Shown: piece after piece, positions 20,896-32,600 of the stretch | Layout: each line of letters begins with the position of its first letter | How positions within the stretch are numbered: position 1 is the stretch's first letter | Assembly (NCBI GenBank): GCA_030849075.1 | Contig: JASAOO010003394.1 | Location: forward strand, 1-53,377 | Direction: 5' to 3' | Source of the DNA: Zelonia costaricensis | Lineage: Eukaryota > Euglenozoa > Kinetoplastea > Trypanosomatida > Trypanosomatidae | DNA: 53,377 nt | Notes under the pieces: generated by a model | The model's input: only the letters and a program-made list of their open reading frames with translations | What the model was told of the DNA's origin: nothing | Databases searched by the model: none | Translations under genes and position numbers: made by a program

Positions 20896-20922
20896 TAGAA
20901 CCCAAATAGAACCCAAATAGAA
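20896..20922. repeat. tandem 11-bp direct repeat
   Basis: The unit TAGAACCCAAA occurs twice in direct tandem (20896-20906 and 20907-20917), followed by a partial third unit TAGAA. Confidence 0.8.
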
Positions 20923-21151
20923 AAGCAGACACACGCGCTGTCTGGTCTCCCGAGACGGGAGCGACAACAGCGTACTGACAACTCGAAAACGAAAAAAAAA
21001 AAGGGCAATACGCCGTGCTACTCGAAGTCGAAACCGAAACCGGGAAAGAGGGGAGGAGGGGAAAAGGGAGGAGAGGGTGAAGGAAGGGGCGGAGGCGAGA
21101 GATGAGGCACGTTGCAGGTCGACTCACATAGACACAAATACACGCTTGGAC

Positions 21152-21182
21152 GCACACACGCACACACACACACACACACACG
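21152..21182. repeat. CA dinucleotide microsatellite
   Basis: A CA repeat of about 30 bases with one internal G interruption. Confidence 0.85.
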
Positions 21183-22651
21183 CAGACACACCGAGCAGAT
21201 GAGACGACAAGGTCCGAAAGAAAAAGAAGGAAAAGGCAACAGAGTAACGGAACACAAATGGCGGCCGACAACGTACCCTTCGCAGAACGAAAAGAGGCGG
21301 CGGCTCAACACGCGGAGACGGAGAAGGGAGAGGAATTGGGGAGGAGGAGGAGGGGCAAGCAATGGAGCGCGCACGTCGACAGAGTGATCAGTATGCAAAG
21401 CCGTTGCTGCTGTTGTTGTTCGTGGAGACACTGTGAGGCAGAAACCCGTTGGGGCGGAGCGGGGAGGATGGGGTAGTCTGGACGGAAGGGAGGTGAATGA
21501 AAAATGGGGGTGGGGGTGGCGACAGCGGCAACTCAGCGAGACTCTCACGTGCAGCGGCGACGTGAAGGGCGAGGTTGGAGGGAGGTTGGAGGATGAGGAG
21601 ACGGGTCAAGCTTGGGGAAGCAACACTGCCAAAGTGCAGTCCTAGAGGGGCGGGGGGTTATCTGTTTATTTTTGTTTGTTTTCACCCGTGGCCTGCTGCG
21701 TAGAGGGTCACCACAGCGAGAACAGACGAAAGCAGTGCGAGAGGGGGTTGGGGGGTTGGGGGAAGAGCGGAGGGGGACGAGAGAGAAGGGGAAACAACAG
21801 GGGGGGGTGCGAGGGGCGTTCCACTGTTTACAGATTATGTCGGCTGCGTGAGGCAGGCTGGGTTTTGTTTTTCTCACGTCGATGCTAGTGTGGTTGCTGG
21901 TAAAGGTGTTGTAGCTCTTCTGCACCCATGTGCGTGTGTGTTTGTGTGCGCAAGGAGAGATGAGCAGTGGTGCGAGAAAGAGTCGAGACAGGGAGCAGAG
22001 ACAGAGCAGGAGAGTAGAGGCGGGCAGGACGTCGCCGTGGGCATCCACATTGGGTGTATGAGGAAAGGGGGAAGAAGGCAGGGGGTGCTGTGTACGCTTC
22101 AGGCGGCGACCTTCGCGAGCGCTGCCGTCACAATCGTGCGCATCTCGCCATTCCCCGGGAAGTGAGCGGCAAGTGAGGGCAAAGTGCGGCCAACAAAGGC
22201 ACCCCGCTCCCTCTTCTCCTCGGGCCGCTGACAACTCGCGCGTGACGGTGAGAGCGACAGGAGAGCGACAGGAGGTGGGGGAGGGGGTGGGGGGGTGGGG
22301 GACGCACGTGCACGAGCTCCCCTTCTGCGTCTGGCGGAGAGATCGAGGCACGAGAAGCGCTGGCGTGTGCAGACCGTTGTCGCGGGTGTGGAGAGGCTGC
22401 CTTCATCTTCGCCCCACAGCGCGCTCGCTGCTGGTGTGCGCGTGTCTGTGTGTGTGTGTGTGTACATTTGGGTGGGTCTTCTGTCTGTGCTCCCGTGCAC
22501 AACGAGAACGCGCGCTGTTCCGCGTCATCGACGCGTTGCGTTCTCCTCGTCGAAACATCTAGACGCGGCGCCATTCATGCGTGTGTATATGTGTGTTTGC
22601 GTGCGTCTTATCCAGAGGAGCGGAACGAAGCACAACGCTCACTTGTAGAAG

Positions 22652-22684
22652 GCACACACACACACACACACACACCCACACACG
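22652..22684. repeat. CA dinucleotide microsatellite
   Basis: A CA repeat of about 30 bases interrupted once by CCC. Confidence 0.85.
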
Positions 22685-23270
22685 TGCACACCCGCAACAC
22701 GAAGCAAGAAAAGCAGTGCACACAAGCGGGGCACGGGCCCAGGGTAACGACGTGACAAGGAAGGCAAACAAAAGAGGTTTCAAAAGCAGTCAAAGCCAGT
22801 CTTGACGCACACGCAACAAGAGTTACTGCAGACCCACAAGACGCCATTTCCGACAATCAACCGCGACCACAAATAGCGAAAGAGAGAGAGATTAGGTACA
22901 CGATGATGTCAACACGCTTTGAAAGAAAATAGTCCCACAGCGCTGTTCTGGCACTCCCCACGCCGGGGGTACCAAGGAGGAATGGACGCCGCCGCCTGTC
23001 GATTCTACGCAGACGTATTGGGCGACAGAGCCGCACGCCCGTTAGCGCGGCAGGGAGCCGCCCCAACTACCGGGCGACATCGCGCCCATCCCTTGTTTTT
23101 TTTGAAAGCGAGACGGTGCACGGAGGGCGCAGTGTGCGGCCCGAGTGTGACGGAAAAGTGCGCGTCGTCGGACGTCGTCGCAGTCGCGACTGCGAGCGGT
23201 GCGCTTTTGGTGCCGCTCTTCCCTCCTCCCTCCTGTTGCACGCGCCCCCGCCCCCGCCCTGGTGACCTCG

Positions 23271-26200
23271 CTACACCTTGCCCATGACTTTGCTGGCTGC
23301 GGCGCCGTGCCACAGCCTCGCCATCCACCCGCGTGAGCGCCCCTCTCGCAGCCCGGTGTGACGGTTGTACCGAGCGTATACGAAGCGAGAGAGGGCGCCA
23401 ACCGGCAGCGTGCCGCTGGCGATCAGGACCGAGTAGAACCACTCCTCCGCTGTCAGCGGCACCGTTGACATAATCTTTCCACCGCACTCGACAATGAAGA
23501 CCTGCAGCGCCACAATGACGCAGACGATCACAAGCAGGACGGAGCTGTCGCCCCAGTTAGAGAAGAAGCCCTCGTTGCGGTGCAGCAGGCGCGCATTGAA
23601 GAAGTTGAAGATCTGCATCCAGACAAATGCGTTGAACACGAAGCAGATGTGGGCGTCGCTGAAGTACTGCGCGTCCCGCACCGACGCGTCCGTGCCGGGC
23701 GCCAGCGTTGTTGGACGGCGCTTGCTGAGCAGCGCGCTGCCGTAGCTGAGGAGGAAGAGCTGGCAGATAAGCTGGAAGGTGCTCTGAAATCCCACCTGGA
23801 ACCACATGCTAGGCACGATTATCGGCGTGTCCTTCGGCTCCGGCGGCCGCGACAGCAGCGTCGGCTCGCACGGCAGCTCGGTTGCGAGCGCGAGAGCGGC
23901 GAGGGTGTCCATGATCAGGTTTAGCCACAGCAGCTGCACAGGCTTCAGCGGTGACATGTTGTGCGCGCTCATGATGGCCCCAAAGAAGGACACAACGCAC
24001 GCGGCGAAGTTCACCGTCAGCTGGAACTGCAGGAACTTGCGAATGTTGTCCTTCACGTTGCGGCCCCACATCGTCGCCTTCACCATGCCAATAAAGTTGT
24101 CGCTCAGCAGGATGATGTCTGAGGCACGCTTGGCGACGTCGCTGCCGCCGTTCATAGCAAACCCCACGTCACTCAGTTTCAGCGCCGGCGCATCGTTCGT
24201 CCCGTCGCCCGTCATGGCAATCACCGCGTTCGCGTCCAGGCGGCGCAGCAGCGAGAGAAGCCGCTTCTTGTCCATCGGCGTGGCGCGCGCGAGGATGCGG
24301 ATGTGCGGGATGTACCCGCGCAGCAGCTCCGCATCGCTGAGCCGCCGGAAGGTGGGACCGTCCAGCGCGTAACCGCCCTCGACGAGCTGCTGCGGCGACG
24401 CCGTGGAGGACGGCTCCTGCAACAGCCACGCGTGGCGGCCATAGGCGTGGTCGGCGGCGGCAAAGTCGCCCATCTCGTCCTCGCCTCCGTTCCCACTCAG
24501 CAGCAGCGGCGACGCGTTGACAAAGACGGCCGCGTCGTTGCCCTCCATCGGACTGAAGCCGTGCTCACCCGCCACGCCGACGCCGTTGGGGCCGCCGAGG
24601 CGGGGGATGCCGCCGGCACCCCAGGTCGGAGCCTCGGGGTTGCGCACCGTGCGACTGCCCGCCAGCGGAGACGTCCCCTTCGATCCGGAGCTCGCCGGAC
24701 TGCCCCGCAGCAGCCCGCACCGCCGCGCAATGTTGATAGCCGTCAGCGTCGCATCGCCCGTGATCATGATGACCCGCAAGCCAGCGCCAAAGCACTGTCG
24801 CACGGCGCCTGGCACCTCCGGTCGCACGTCCTCCTCCAGGCCGATCATGCCAATCACACAGTACGCGTGCTCCTGTGGGCCACCGGGGCCCTGCAGCGGC
24901 TGCTGCGGCGGCGCCGGTTGCCGCGTGCTCCAGAGGCTCGCCTCCGCCTGGCCGTGCACGTCGGCGAAGGCACAGCAGATGGCGCGCAGGCCGCTCTCGC
25001 TGTACTGTGTCACGGTCTGCTCATAATGCGCCCGCATCTCCGCCGTCAGCGGCGCGGTGACGCCCTGCTCGTTCATGTACGACGAGCACCGCCCGAGCAG
25101 CACCTCCGCCGCGCCGGTGGCGTACAGGCGGGTGCGGCCGCCCGCCGCAGCCGCGGCGCTGCTCGCGTTGCTGCCGCTGGCGCCGCTTGCGAGGCTGCCC
25201 GCCGGGGTCGCCTGCCGCAGCATGCACACACTCATCTTGCTCTGCGAGCTGAACGGAAAGCGGCGGCAGCGGGCAGCGTCCTGCATGAGGGCCAGCATGC
25301 GGGCCTGCGTGCTGCGGAAGGCCTGCGCGTCCTGCGGGGATGCGTAGCCGCCGGAACAGTGCATGAGCTGGCACAGCCACAGCAGTGCCTCGCTCGTCTT
25401 GTTCGTCGCGCGGCCCACCTCGGGGTCCACGGCGTTCGCGACGATGCAGTCCAGCATGAGCTGCACCCCCGCCGCGGGCAGTGGAACCGTGATGGTGCCG
25501 TTCGGAGCGGCGCGCGCGCTGCTCTGCGCAAAGCCGCGTGGTGGCGGTGGTGGTGCAAAGCTCGGCGCCGTCAAGGGAGGGAGGCCGGCGGCCAGCGTGT
25601 CGGCGTCACCGAGGGCGGCCCCCGCGCGGTCCACCGCGTACGTGGCGGCGCCGAGGAAGACCTGCTTCACCCGCATCGTTGGCGCCGTCAGCGTGCCCGT
25701 CTTGTCCGTGCACAGCACCGTCGCCCCGCCCATGGTCTCGCACGCCGCGAGGTGACGGACGAGGTTGCCGTCCTTGAGCATCAGCCGCATGCTGTAGGCC
25801 AGCGAGATGGTCACCGAGAGCGGCAGCCCCTCGGGCACGGCCACCACAACAATCGCGATCGCGGTCGTCAAGTTCTCGAAGAACTTCATCGCGTACAGGG
25901 GCTTGCTGTACGCAGCATACATAAACAGCTCCTTGACGAGCAGTGCCACGAAGGTGATAACGGCGGCGCCGATGCCAAACTTGCCGATGATCTCCGCCAT
26001 TGACTCGAGCTGGTCCTGCAGCGGCGTGTTCGTCTTTTCGGTTGACTGGATGGACATGGCGATCTCACCCGAGAAGGAGTTGGGCCCGACCGCGCAAACG
26101 AGCGCCACCCCCTCCGCTGAGCCGTCCAGCACCGACGACCCGCTAATCAGGAACGGGTCGGTGAGCACCTGCTTCAGCACGTCGTCGTTCTCACCCGTCA

Positions 26201-26990
26201 CACTGCTCTCATCTGTGATGATGGGGCCTAGGCTGCCGAGCAGCACTGCGTCGAAGGTGAGCTGCATACCGGAACTGACCTGCACCACGTCGCCCACGAC
26301 GATGTCGGAGCTGGGCACCTCGAGCGCGACGCACGTGAGACCGTCCGCACCGGTCATGCCGCCGCCGTGCCCGGTGCCGTTCGAATCCATAACGCCACCC
26401 AGCGGCACGTAGCGCCACACCGTCACACGGCGCCGCGCCGCATCCTCGGCCCGCATCACCTCTGCAAACTGCTCCTGCTTCCGGAAGTCGTTCACAGCGT
26501 TGACGGCGGTGACGATGAAGACAGAGGCGAAGATGGCCGCCCCCTCAATCCAGCCCATCGCGAGGTCCACCTCGCCGGTTCGGAAGTCGGGCGTTGTCAT
26601 GCCGAGCACCATCGACACGAGAGCGGCGCCGATGAGGATCTGCACGACGCGGTCGTCCTGGATGGAGTCCTTGATGAAGTGCCAGATGCTCTCCTTGGGC
26701 GGCTGCGGCATCACGTTGACGCCGTAGCGCGTCTGTCGCTCCGGAACCGAGTGCGCCACGATGCCGAGCTCGCGGCGTTGCACGGCTGCCGTGCGCTGCT
26801 CCAGTGCGGTGAGGTCTACCGGGGCCGACCCGCTTGGGGCAGCGCGCACGCTCAGCTCGTACAGCAGGCCGCCGACGCCGCGGTGCTCGCCGGTCAAGAC
26901 ATCGACGCGCTTGTGACCGACCATGTCGGACAGCTTCAGCGGCCCGCCAGGGGCAGCCTCTGCAAAGCCAAACGCCTCGACTTGCTCCAT
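23271..26990 (-). CDS. PMCA-type calcium-translocating P-type ATPase
   Basis: A 1239-residue P-type ATPase that exports calcium from the cytosol, across the plasma membrane or into acidic compartments. Visible elements in order: N-terminal segment with ERQTRYGVN; early membrane spans (about 115-165); DESSVTGEND (about 259), equivalent to the actuator loop; VPEGLPL (about 385), the calcium-site bend of span 4; the phosphorylation motif TDKTGTLT with Asp429; FSSQSKMSV (about 580) at the nucleotide site; MITGDAT (about 741); TGDGTNDAPALK (about 928), the hinge motif; then four more spans, including NLIMDTLAALALATE, the PMCA-type span 6. A low-complexity insertion of about 110 residues sits at about 755-870. 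The C-terminal tail after the last span is short, roughly 35 residues, basic and tryptophan-containing. The ATG at 26990 is well placed. Location (plasma membrane versus acidocalcisome) cannot be read from the sequence. Confidence 0.95.
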   Translation of the reverse strand: MEQVEAFGFAEAAPGGPLKLSDMVGHKRVDVLTGEHRGVGGLLYELSVRAAPSGSAPVDLTALEQRTAAVQRRELGIVAHSVPERQTRYGVNVMPQPPKESIWHFIKDSIQDDRVVQILIGAALVSMVLGMTTPDFRTGEVDLAMGWIEGAAIFASVFIVTAVNAVNDFRKQEQFAEVMRAEDAARRRVTVWRYVPLGGVMDSNGTGHGGGMTGADGLTCVALEVPSSDIVVGDVVQVSSGMQLTFDAVLLGSLGPIITDESSVTGENDDVLKQVLTDPFLISGSSVLDGSAEGVALVCAVGPNSFSGEIAMSIQSTEKTNTPLQDQLESMAEIIGKFGIGAAVITFVALLVKELFMYAAYSKPLYAMKFFENLTTAIAIVVVAVPEGLPLSVTISLAYSMRLMLKDGNLVRHLAACETMGGATVLCTDKTGTLTAPTMRVKQVFLGAATYAVDRAGAALGDADTLAAGLPPLTAPSFAPPPPPRGFAQSSARAAPNGTITVPLPAAGVQLMLDCIVANAVDPEVGRATNKTSEALLWLCQLMHCSGGYASPQDAQAFRSTQARMLALMQDAARCRRFPFSSQSKMSVCMLRQATPAGSLASGASGSNASSAAAAAGGRTRLYATGAAEVLLGRCSSYMNEQGVTAPLTAEMRAHYEQTVTQYSESGLRAICCAFADVHGQAEASLWSTRQPAPPQQPLQGPGGPQEHAYCVIGMIGLEEDVRPEVPGAVRQCFGAGLRVIMITGDATLTAINIARRCGLLRGSPASSGSKGTSPLAGSRTVRNPEAPTWGAGGIPRLGGPNGVGVAGEHGFSPMEGNDAAVFVNASPLLLSGNGGEDEMGDFAAADHAYGRHAWLLQEPSSTASPQQLVEGGYALDGPTFRRLSDAELLRGYIPHIRILARATPMDKKRLLSLLRRLDANAVIAMTGDGTNDAPALKLSDVGFAMNGGSDVAKRASDIILLSDNFIGMVKATMWGRNVKDNIRKFLQFQLTVNFAACVVSFFGAIMSAHNMSPLKPVQLLWLNLIMDTLAALALATELPCEPTLLSRPPEPKDTPIIVPSMWFQVGFQSTFQLICQLFLLSYGSALLSKRRPTTLAPGTDASVRDAQYFSDAHICFVFNAFVWMQIFNFFNARLLHRNEGFFSNWGDSSVLLVIVCVIVALQVFIVECGGKIMSTVPLTAEEWFYSVLIASGTLPVGALSRFVYARYNRHTGLREGRSRGWMARLWHGAAASKVMGKV

Positions 26991-28100
26991 CTCGATCTCG
27001 TATTGTCCTTGAGTTTCTTTTTTTCGTGCTTGAGCGTGTGTGCCACTTGTTCGCCGTGTCTACTGAGCTGTTCGCTTCCGGGAACGGAAAGAGAGAGCGT
27101 GGCGCGGGCGGATCGAATGTGTGGATCTCTTCAGAGCGGCGGTGGAGCGCAGGGCTGTGACGTGGTGCGAGGAGGCGGAGCTACGGGCACCCCACGAGCA
27201 GGCAACAATGAAAAGCCGTCGCAGCCGCGTGCAGGAAAAGTGGCTGTGAGAGAGAGAGCGACTCGCAGACTACTGCCAGGGGAGCCCAAGGAAGGGAAGG
27301 GAGAGATGGAGATGCACGCTGAAGCGCCAGGCGCTCGCGAGTATACCACAGGAGCGCCTACGCGAGTTCGCGGTGAGCCAGAAGAAGTGGAAGGAGAGGG
27401 ATTTAGCGACGGGCGGGTGAAGGCAGGAGGGCAGGTAGGAAGCGAAGGGGAAGGAGAGGAGGGAGGGGGGGGTGAAGAGATAAGCTTGTTGTGTGCTTGT
27501 ACGTCCTCGTGTGTGGGCAACGAGAACAAGCAAGTAGGGAAACAAGCACAAGAGCAAGGAGTTCGGCACTGGGGAGGGGGGGGTCACAAAGGAAAAGGAG
27601 AAGGCGAGAACGCAAAGGAAACAGCGGTGCGCTTTTTTCTGTTTTATTTTCTGCTGTTGGGGGGGCGCGATGCGTCGAGGAGTGTGGCGTGACGGGTGCG
27701 CAGGAGAAGAACTCGCCCGCGAGAGAAGTGCAACAAGAGGGAGGGTGGGGGGGGGGGGCGTTGAGAGCGGCCGGGGTGGAGGGGCTGCGCAGGACGCGCA
27801 ACTGATGGTGCAGACGGAGAAAGACGGGGCACAAGACTGGGGAGGTGGGTGCGAAAGACGCAATACCAGAGCAAGAAAAAAAAAGGGAAGAGCGCCTAAC
27901 CGCACCGTAACCAAATAGATGGAGAGCGCGTGGGGTCAGCACAGGATCCCGCGGCTCCTCAAGCTACGTGATGGGTGGGAACGCGGTGAGCGCGTCGGTG
28001 TTTGCAGGGGGTGATGCGAGCTGTCGACGCCCCAGTGACAGCTGTGACGTGTGCAGCGAGCGGGTGGGCGTGGGTACGTGTTCGCGCGCGTGCGTGTGTG

Positions 28101-28131
<31 letters not shown>

Positions 28132-29656
28132 ACCAAGTGCGTATGATCCTCGGCTACCAGAGGGCGTAGGTGGAGCAGCAGTTACACTGATCGAGCGTGA
28201 TGGGGATTGAGAGAGCGAGGGGGGAGGGCATCACCTTTGAAGTCGCTGCGTTCGTGCATTTTGGGCTCTGAAGTTCGCCAGCGAACACGCCGCAGCGCAG
28301 CTTTCCGGTCAGTTGAGGACAGGGTTGCGTTGCTCTGCCTATGCCTACCCCCCCTCCGCCGCGTCCGCCCCTCCAAACCCCGACAGCTACCACCCCCGAA
28401 CAACACGCGCGGGGTCGCACCGTCACTGAGAGAGGAAGAGAAACAGCGAAGGGGGAGGGAACCAGTCGGGGAAGGGAACGAGGGCGAGGTACTCCAGCTG
28501 GTGTATTTGGGTTGTGACTGATTGTTTGTGGTGTGTGTGTAGGCACATGAGCAGGCAGCGCGCGGCTACGTGGCACCGCGACTAGCGGAAGAAAAACAAA
28601 AGAACAAGGTAGTCAAGAAGAGCTCACAAGAGAGCCCAACAAAGAGCGGGAGGGCTTTCAAGACGGACAGGTTAGAGGCGGCGTGGCCGGCTGTGAAATA
28701 AGGAAACCTCACAGCAGGGGCGGCGCGTAGAGGAGAGGGCGTGCGGTGTGGTAGCACTTCAGCTGCAAAGTCATCGCTGCCATGGCGCACGCAGTAGCCT
28801 TTGGTGTATGTGTGTGTGTGTGTGAGTACGTCTGTGTGCCGCCTCGACGCACGGTTGTTGGCTCCTCTGCCTTCTGTTGACGCACACCGGAAGAGCGTGG
28901 TGAGACTCGCAAGCCAGAGAGAGAAGTAAACGACAAGAAAAGGAGTCGGAAGGGAGAGAAGGAGAGCAACGCAGTGAGAAGGCGCCATGCACAGACGCCG
29001 CCGTCGAAGACAACACACAAATGAGTAGCACACGGAAGAAGAAGAAAAAGAAGAAGCGAAGCGAGAACGCGATTGGGCAGTTGAGCTTTTCTTGTTTCTC
29101 TGAGGAGAGATGGCCGCAGCGAGAACTAGGCACACAGAGGGGGACCAAGAAGGTACGCTGACACAAGGCGAAGAGAGACGAAGACGGTGAAGTAGCAAAG
29201 TGAACTCGCACGATCAAGGCATGAGACCGTGGTGGGGAAAGAAAACAAAAGGGGCGGAGCGGGGGAGAGCGGATGTGCGCCAGCGAGTGGGAGAGGCGGG
29301 AAACATATGATGGAAATAAAGAAAAAGGAAGAAACAGGAGGTTTGCGGTGACGGCACCGCGCCAAACACACACAAGAAAAAAAAGAGAAACAAAAGAACA
29401 CCAGCAGAAGACGGAGCGGGCATTTGCGAGGCAGGGAGTGACGCGACACCGCATGTCCCACGCACCACCGAGCTGAAAAAGGAAAACGGGGGAGGGGGGC
29501 GACAGCAGAGGAGGAGTGGCGCCACGCCCATGCGACGCGTTCGCCCCTCCCCCCTCCCACCCCCACCCCTTTCAACTCCCCTCCACCCGCTCGCTGCTCG
29601 CCCGTGTCCCATTCTCCTGCCTGCCCCCACCGGGCCCCACCCCACACGCGCGGCCG
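26991..29656 (-). other. intergenic: DGAT2-like 3' UTR and calcium-pump 5' region
   Basis: About 2.7 kb. It contains a long TG/GT microsatellite (28090-28131) and a G-run near 27748-27758. A purine-rich stretch on the plus strand spans about 28850-29500. A stretch at about 27920-28080 has a more balanced base composition. No protein-like frame was found. A clear splice acceptor for the pump gene was not singled out. Confidence 0.55.
28090..28131. repeat. TG dinucleotide microsatellite
   Basis: About 42 bases of TG repeat on the plus strand with one TTT interruption. Confidence 0.9.
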
Positions 29657-32600
29657 CTACATGATCTCCAGCCTCCGCCGGCACGGGTCCTTGAGGTAGA
29701 CCGGTGCGTACTTGAGGAAGAGCTCCTGCAGCTCGCGAAAGTAGACCTCCTGCGCCGCTCGCAGCACGTCCCGCTCCTTCTCCTTGTCGAAGTAGTTCGC
29801 CGGGTCTGTGTACATGCGCTGCAGGTCGGCGGGAAGCTCAAAGTAGATCGGCCGACCCACCACCGTCGCTCCAGTGACACGGTGCGGAATGACGTTCTTC
29901 ACGATCGGCAGCGACAGCCCAAAGGTCTCCTGGAAGAGGCGCTGCACAGCCTTGATGAAGCGCGCGAAACGACTGTTGGCGCGAGGGGCCGTTGTTGCCG
30001 CCGTCTTGGCGGTGTGCCGCTGGGCCAGACGCGTCGGTACCTCCAGCGTGGTGGCGCCGTGCTCGAGCGCACCCAACCGCGCGGGCTCGGTCACGTCGAC
30101 TGCCTCGCCGCAGCCGCGCCTCTTGGCCAGCGAGAGCGGCTGCGTGTGTGCTGGCGCCGGTGTTCGTCCACCGCGCTCGCGGGCCGCACAGTCCTCGCGC
30201 AGCAGCCGCTGTTCGCGCTCCTTGCGCGTCTCCGCGCGTTGGTGGTCCGCCCTCGCCGACACAGGAACGTGGCACGGCGAGGGTGACACCGGGGACATGG
30301 TCGGGGACGACAGCGGGGATGCGCACCTGCCCACCGGCAACTCGGGCGCTGAGACGACGGTGGGACTGCCCAGCGGGGTAGCCGTCGTCCGGTCCGTGGA
30401 GGTAGAGCCGCGGTGCGCCATCAGCACCTTTTCCCGCGGCGACCTCTGCAGCGCTGGACCGGCCACCGCAGCCGCAGCTGCCGTCGGGGACAGCGGCGTG
30501 TCCGCTGCCGACTCGCGCCGGGACATGTACGTCGAGTCCTCGTCGTCGTCCACCGCCGTCGTCGTGTGTCGCGTCTCGGCCGTCGCGTACTGCTCGAAGT
30601 AGTCTGTCTCCCCAAACGTGTACACCGGCACGAGCCCGCTCTGGGTGTGGATGGCGAGGCGCAGGAAGCCTTTCCGCCGTCGCAGCAGCAGCCGGGCCGG
30701 GCCCTCAGCGGACGAGAGCAGCGCCTCGGACGCACCACCGGGGAAGAGCAACAGGTTGTTCAAGTCATCCGGCAGCGTGCTCTCGTCCTCGCTGTCCTCA
30801 CTGCTGCTCTCGGATACTGCCGCTGGACTAGGCGAGGCCGCCATCTTGGCCGGCGGCAACCCCTCGCGCTCCCGCTGCGTGCTGTTGTTGTACAGGAGCA
30901 CCCGCTTGCACGTCTCGTACGAGGCGTCCATGTAGCCGTGGAACATGTACACCTCCCGCATGATGGGCACATAGAACGGAAACGTGGCGACCACCGCACG
31001 AATGCGAATCTTGAGTCGCCGCCGAAGCGACGGTTGCGTTGTTGGCTCCGCCGCGGCGGCGCTCGTGCTGGTGCTGGTGCTGCCAGTCGTGGCGGTGGTG
31101 GCAGTGGCAGTGGCAGCGTCAGTGGGTGGCTGAGGCTTCCGCGCAGCTCGGCGAGCAGCGGCAGCCGCCTCGCGCTTGGCCGCCGCCGTGCGCAGACGGC
31201 GTCGGTACACCTCAGCGTCTGCAGACGACGTTGGCAGCGCCTCGTCCTTGTCGACGCGTAGCACGAACTTCTTGAAGACAACGTCGTAGGCGTAGTAGCG
31301 AGCCTTGGCGTAGGTAGCACCGCCGTCCGTCGCGCCGACACCCTCGCTGGTGGCCGCGGTGGCGCTGCCCCTGCCATCACCCCCACCGCTGCCAGCCAGG
31401 GTCAGCGGCGCAAACGTCCGCGACGCGCCGAGCGGCAGGCCGCCGGTGGGCGACATCGCCTTGGTATTGCTCGTCGTGAAGGCGCTGGCCACACGCGGGG
31501 GCACCGGTGGCGGTGGTGGCGGCGTCGACGACGCGTTCACAGCCTCGCTGGGGTGCAGAACGAGGTCGCGGTTGTCGAGGAACAGCTTCTCGTCGCGGTG
31601 CGTCACGTTGCTGATCATGTTGACGCAGCAGCACCATGGCAAGATGCCGTGCGGGTGGGCCGCAAAGAAGTAGTGGGCCCGCCGCATCGGTGGTGGCTTC
31701 GGCGGTGGGTCCGCCGCTGTCGGCGCAGCCGCGGCGTTCTGAAAGAGCTCCGACGACGTGAAGGAGGTGGAGGGCTGCCGGGTGGCCGGCGCCGCCTCCG
31801 CGCTGCCGCCGCAGTGAGCGGACGGCGGCTGCGTCGTTGCCCCGGTGTGCCGACGGCGCACCTGCCCGCGCTCCTCGTCGTCCCAGTCGTCGCCGCTGCC
31901 ATCGTCCGCCTTCGTGCCGCTTGTGTCCGCCCCGCTGCTGCCGCTGCGACCCCGTGGCCTGGTCGGGGTTTGCGGTGTGCCGCCAACCTCGAATGTGCAG
32001 CCGGGGGTGACGCTGCCGCTGTCGTGCGGTGCCGTCGCGGTGCTGCCGCTGCCGTCTTCGCCGCTGGACGAGGCGGCACGCTCGGGAGACCCGGCCCCCT
32101 CCGGCGTGGGCATCGCCGCGAGATGCAAGGGCATGTCGCTCGGCGAGGGCAGCGTGTCGTCGGCCGACGCAGCCATGAAGAAGAGGTTGTGGCGGGCCGC
32201 CGAGGCGACTCCGACGGCGCGCGTCGTGGAGCGGGTTTTGCCTGCTGCGGCCTCGTTGCCGCTCTCCCCGCCCCCCTCACCGCATGGGTGCTGCGGGAAG
32301 ACAAAGAGCGGCAGTGGCCCGTACGCGGGCACGAGCTGGAGCGAGAAGTAGCGCTTCCACAGCCGGCACTTGAAGTTGACGTAGCGCCGGTACACGCGGA
32401 ACTTGAACCAGTTGACCACCCGGTCCAGGCAAGTGCGGTTGTGCCGCTTCAGGCTGACATCCTTGTCGCGGTGGTTGAGGTACACAAAGCCGGCGTACCA
32501 GAGCAGCGCTGCGCCGCCAAAGCCCACCGTGAGGGCCGCAAGCGAGACGCGCAGGAAGGTCTGATCCGTCTCGTCAATGCCGGCGGACGCGCTGATGCCG

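Larger units (their letters stand above)
15212..23270 (-). other. 8.06-kb gene-free interval: calcium-pump 3' UTR to PSP1 5' region
   Basis: This is the longest stretch without a recognisable gene. From about 15240 to 21600 the plus strand is overwhelmingly purine (GAGAGG/AAAGAAA type), so transcripts would be pyrimidine-rich. Short reversed patches occur, for example at about 17470-17640. It carries CA microsatellites (17900-17919, 18007-18024, 19077-19102, 21152-21182, 22652-22684), G-runs (15282-15295, 20564-20576) and a tandem 11-mer at 20896-20922. Open frames of up to 270 codons exist on both strands but have biased Arg/Lys/Glu/Gly or Ser/Leu/Pro composition. Nothing in it resembles a protein family, tRNA or C/D snoRNA to me. 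Confidence 0.55.
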
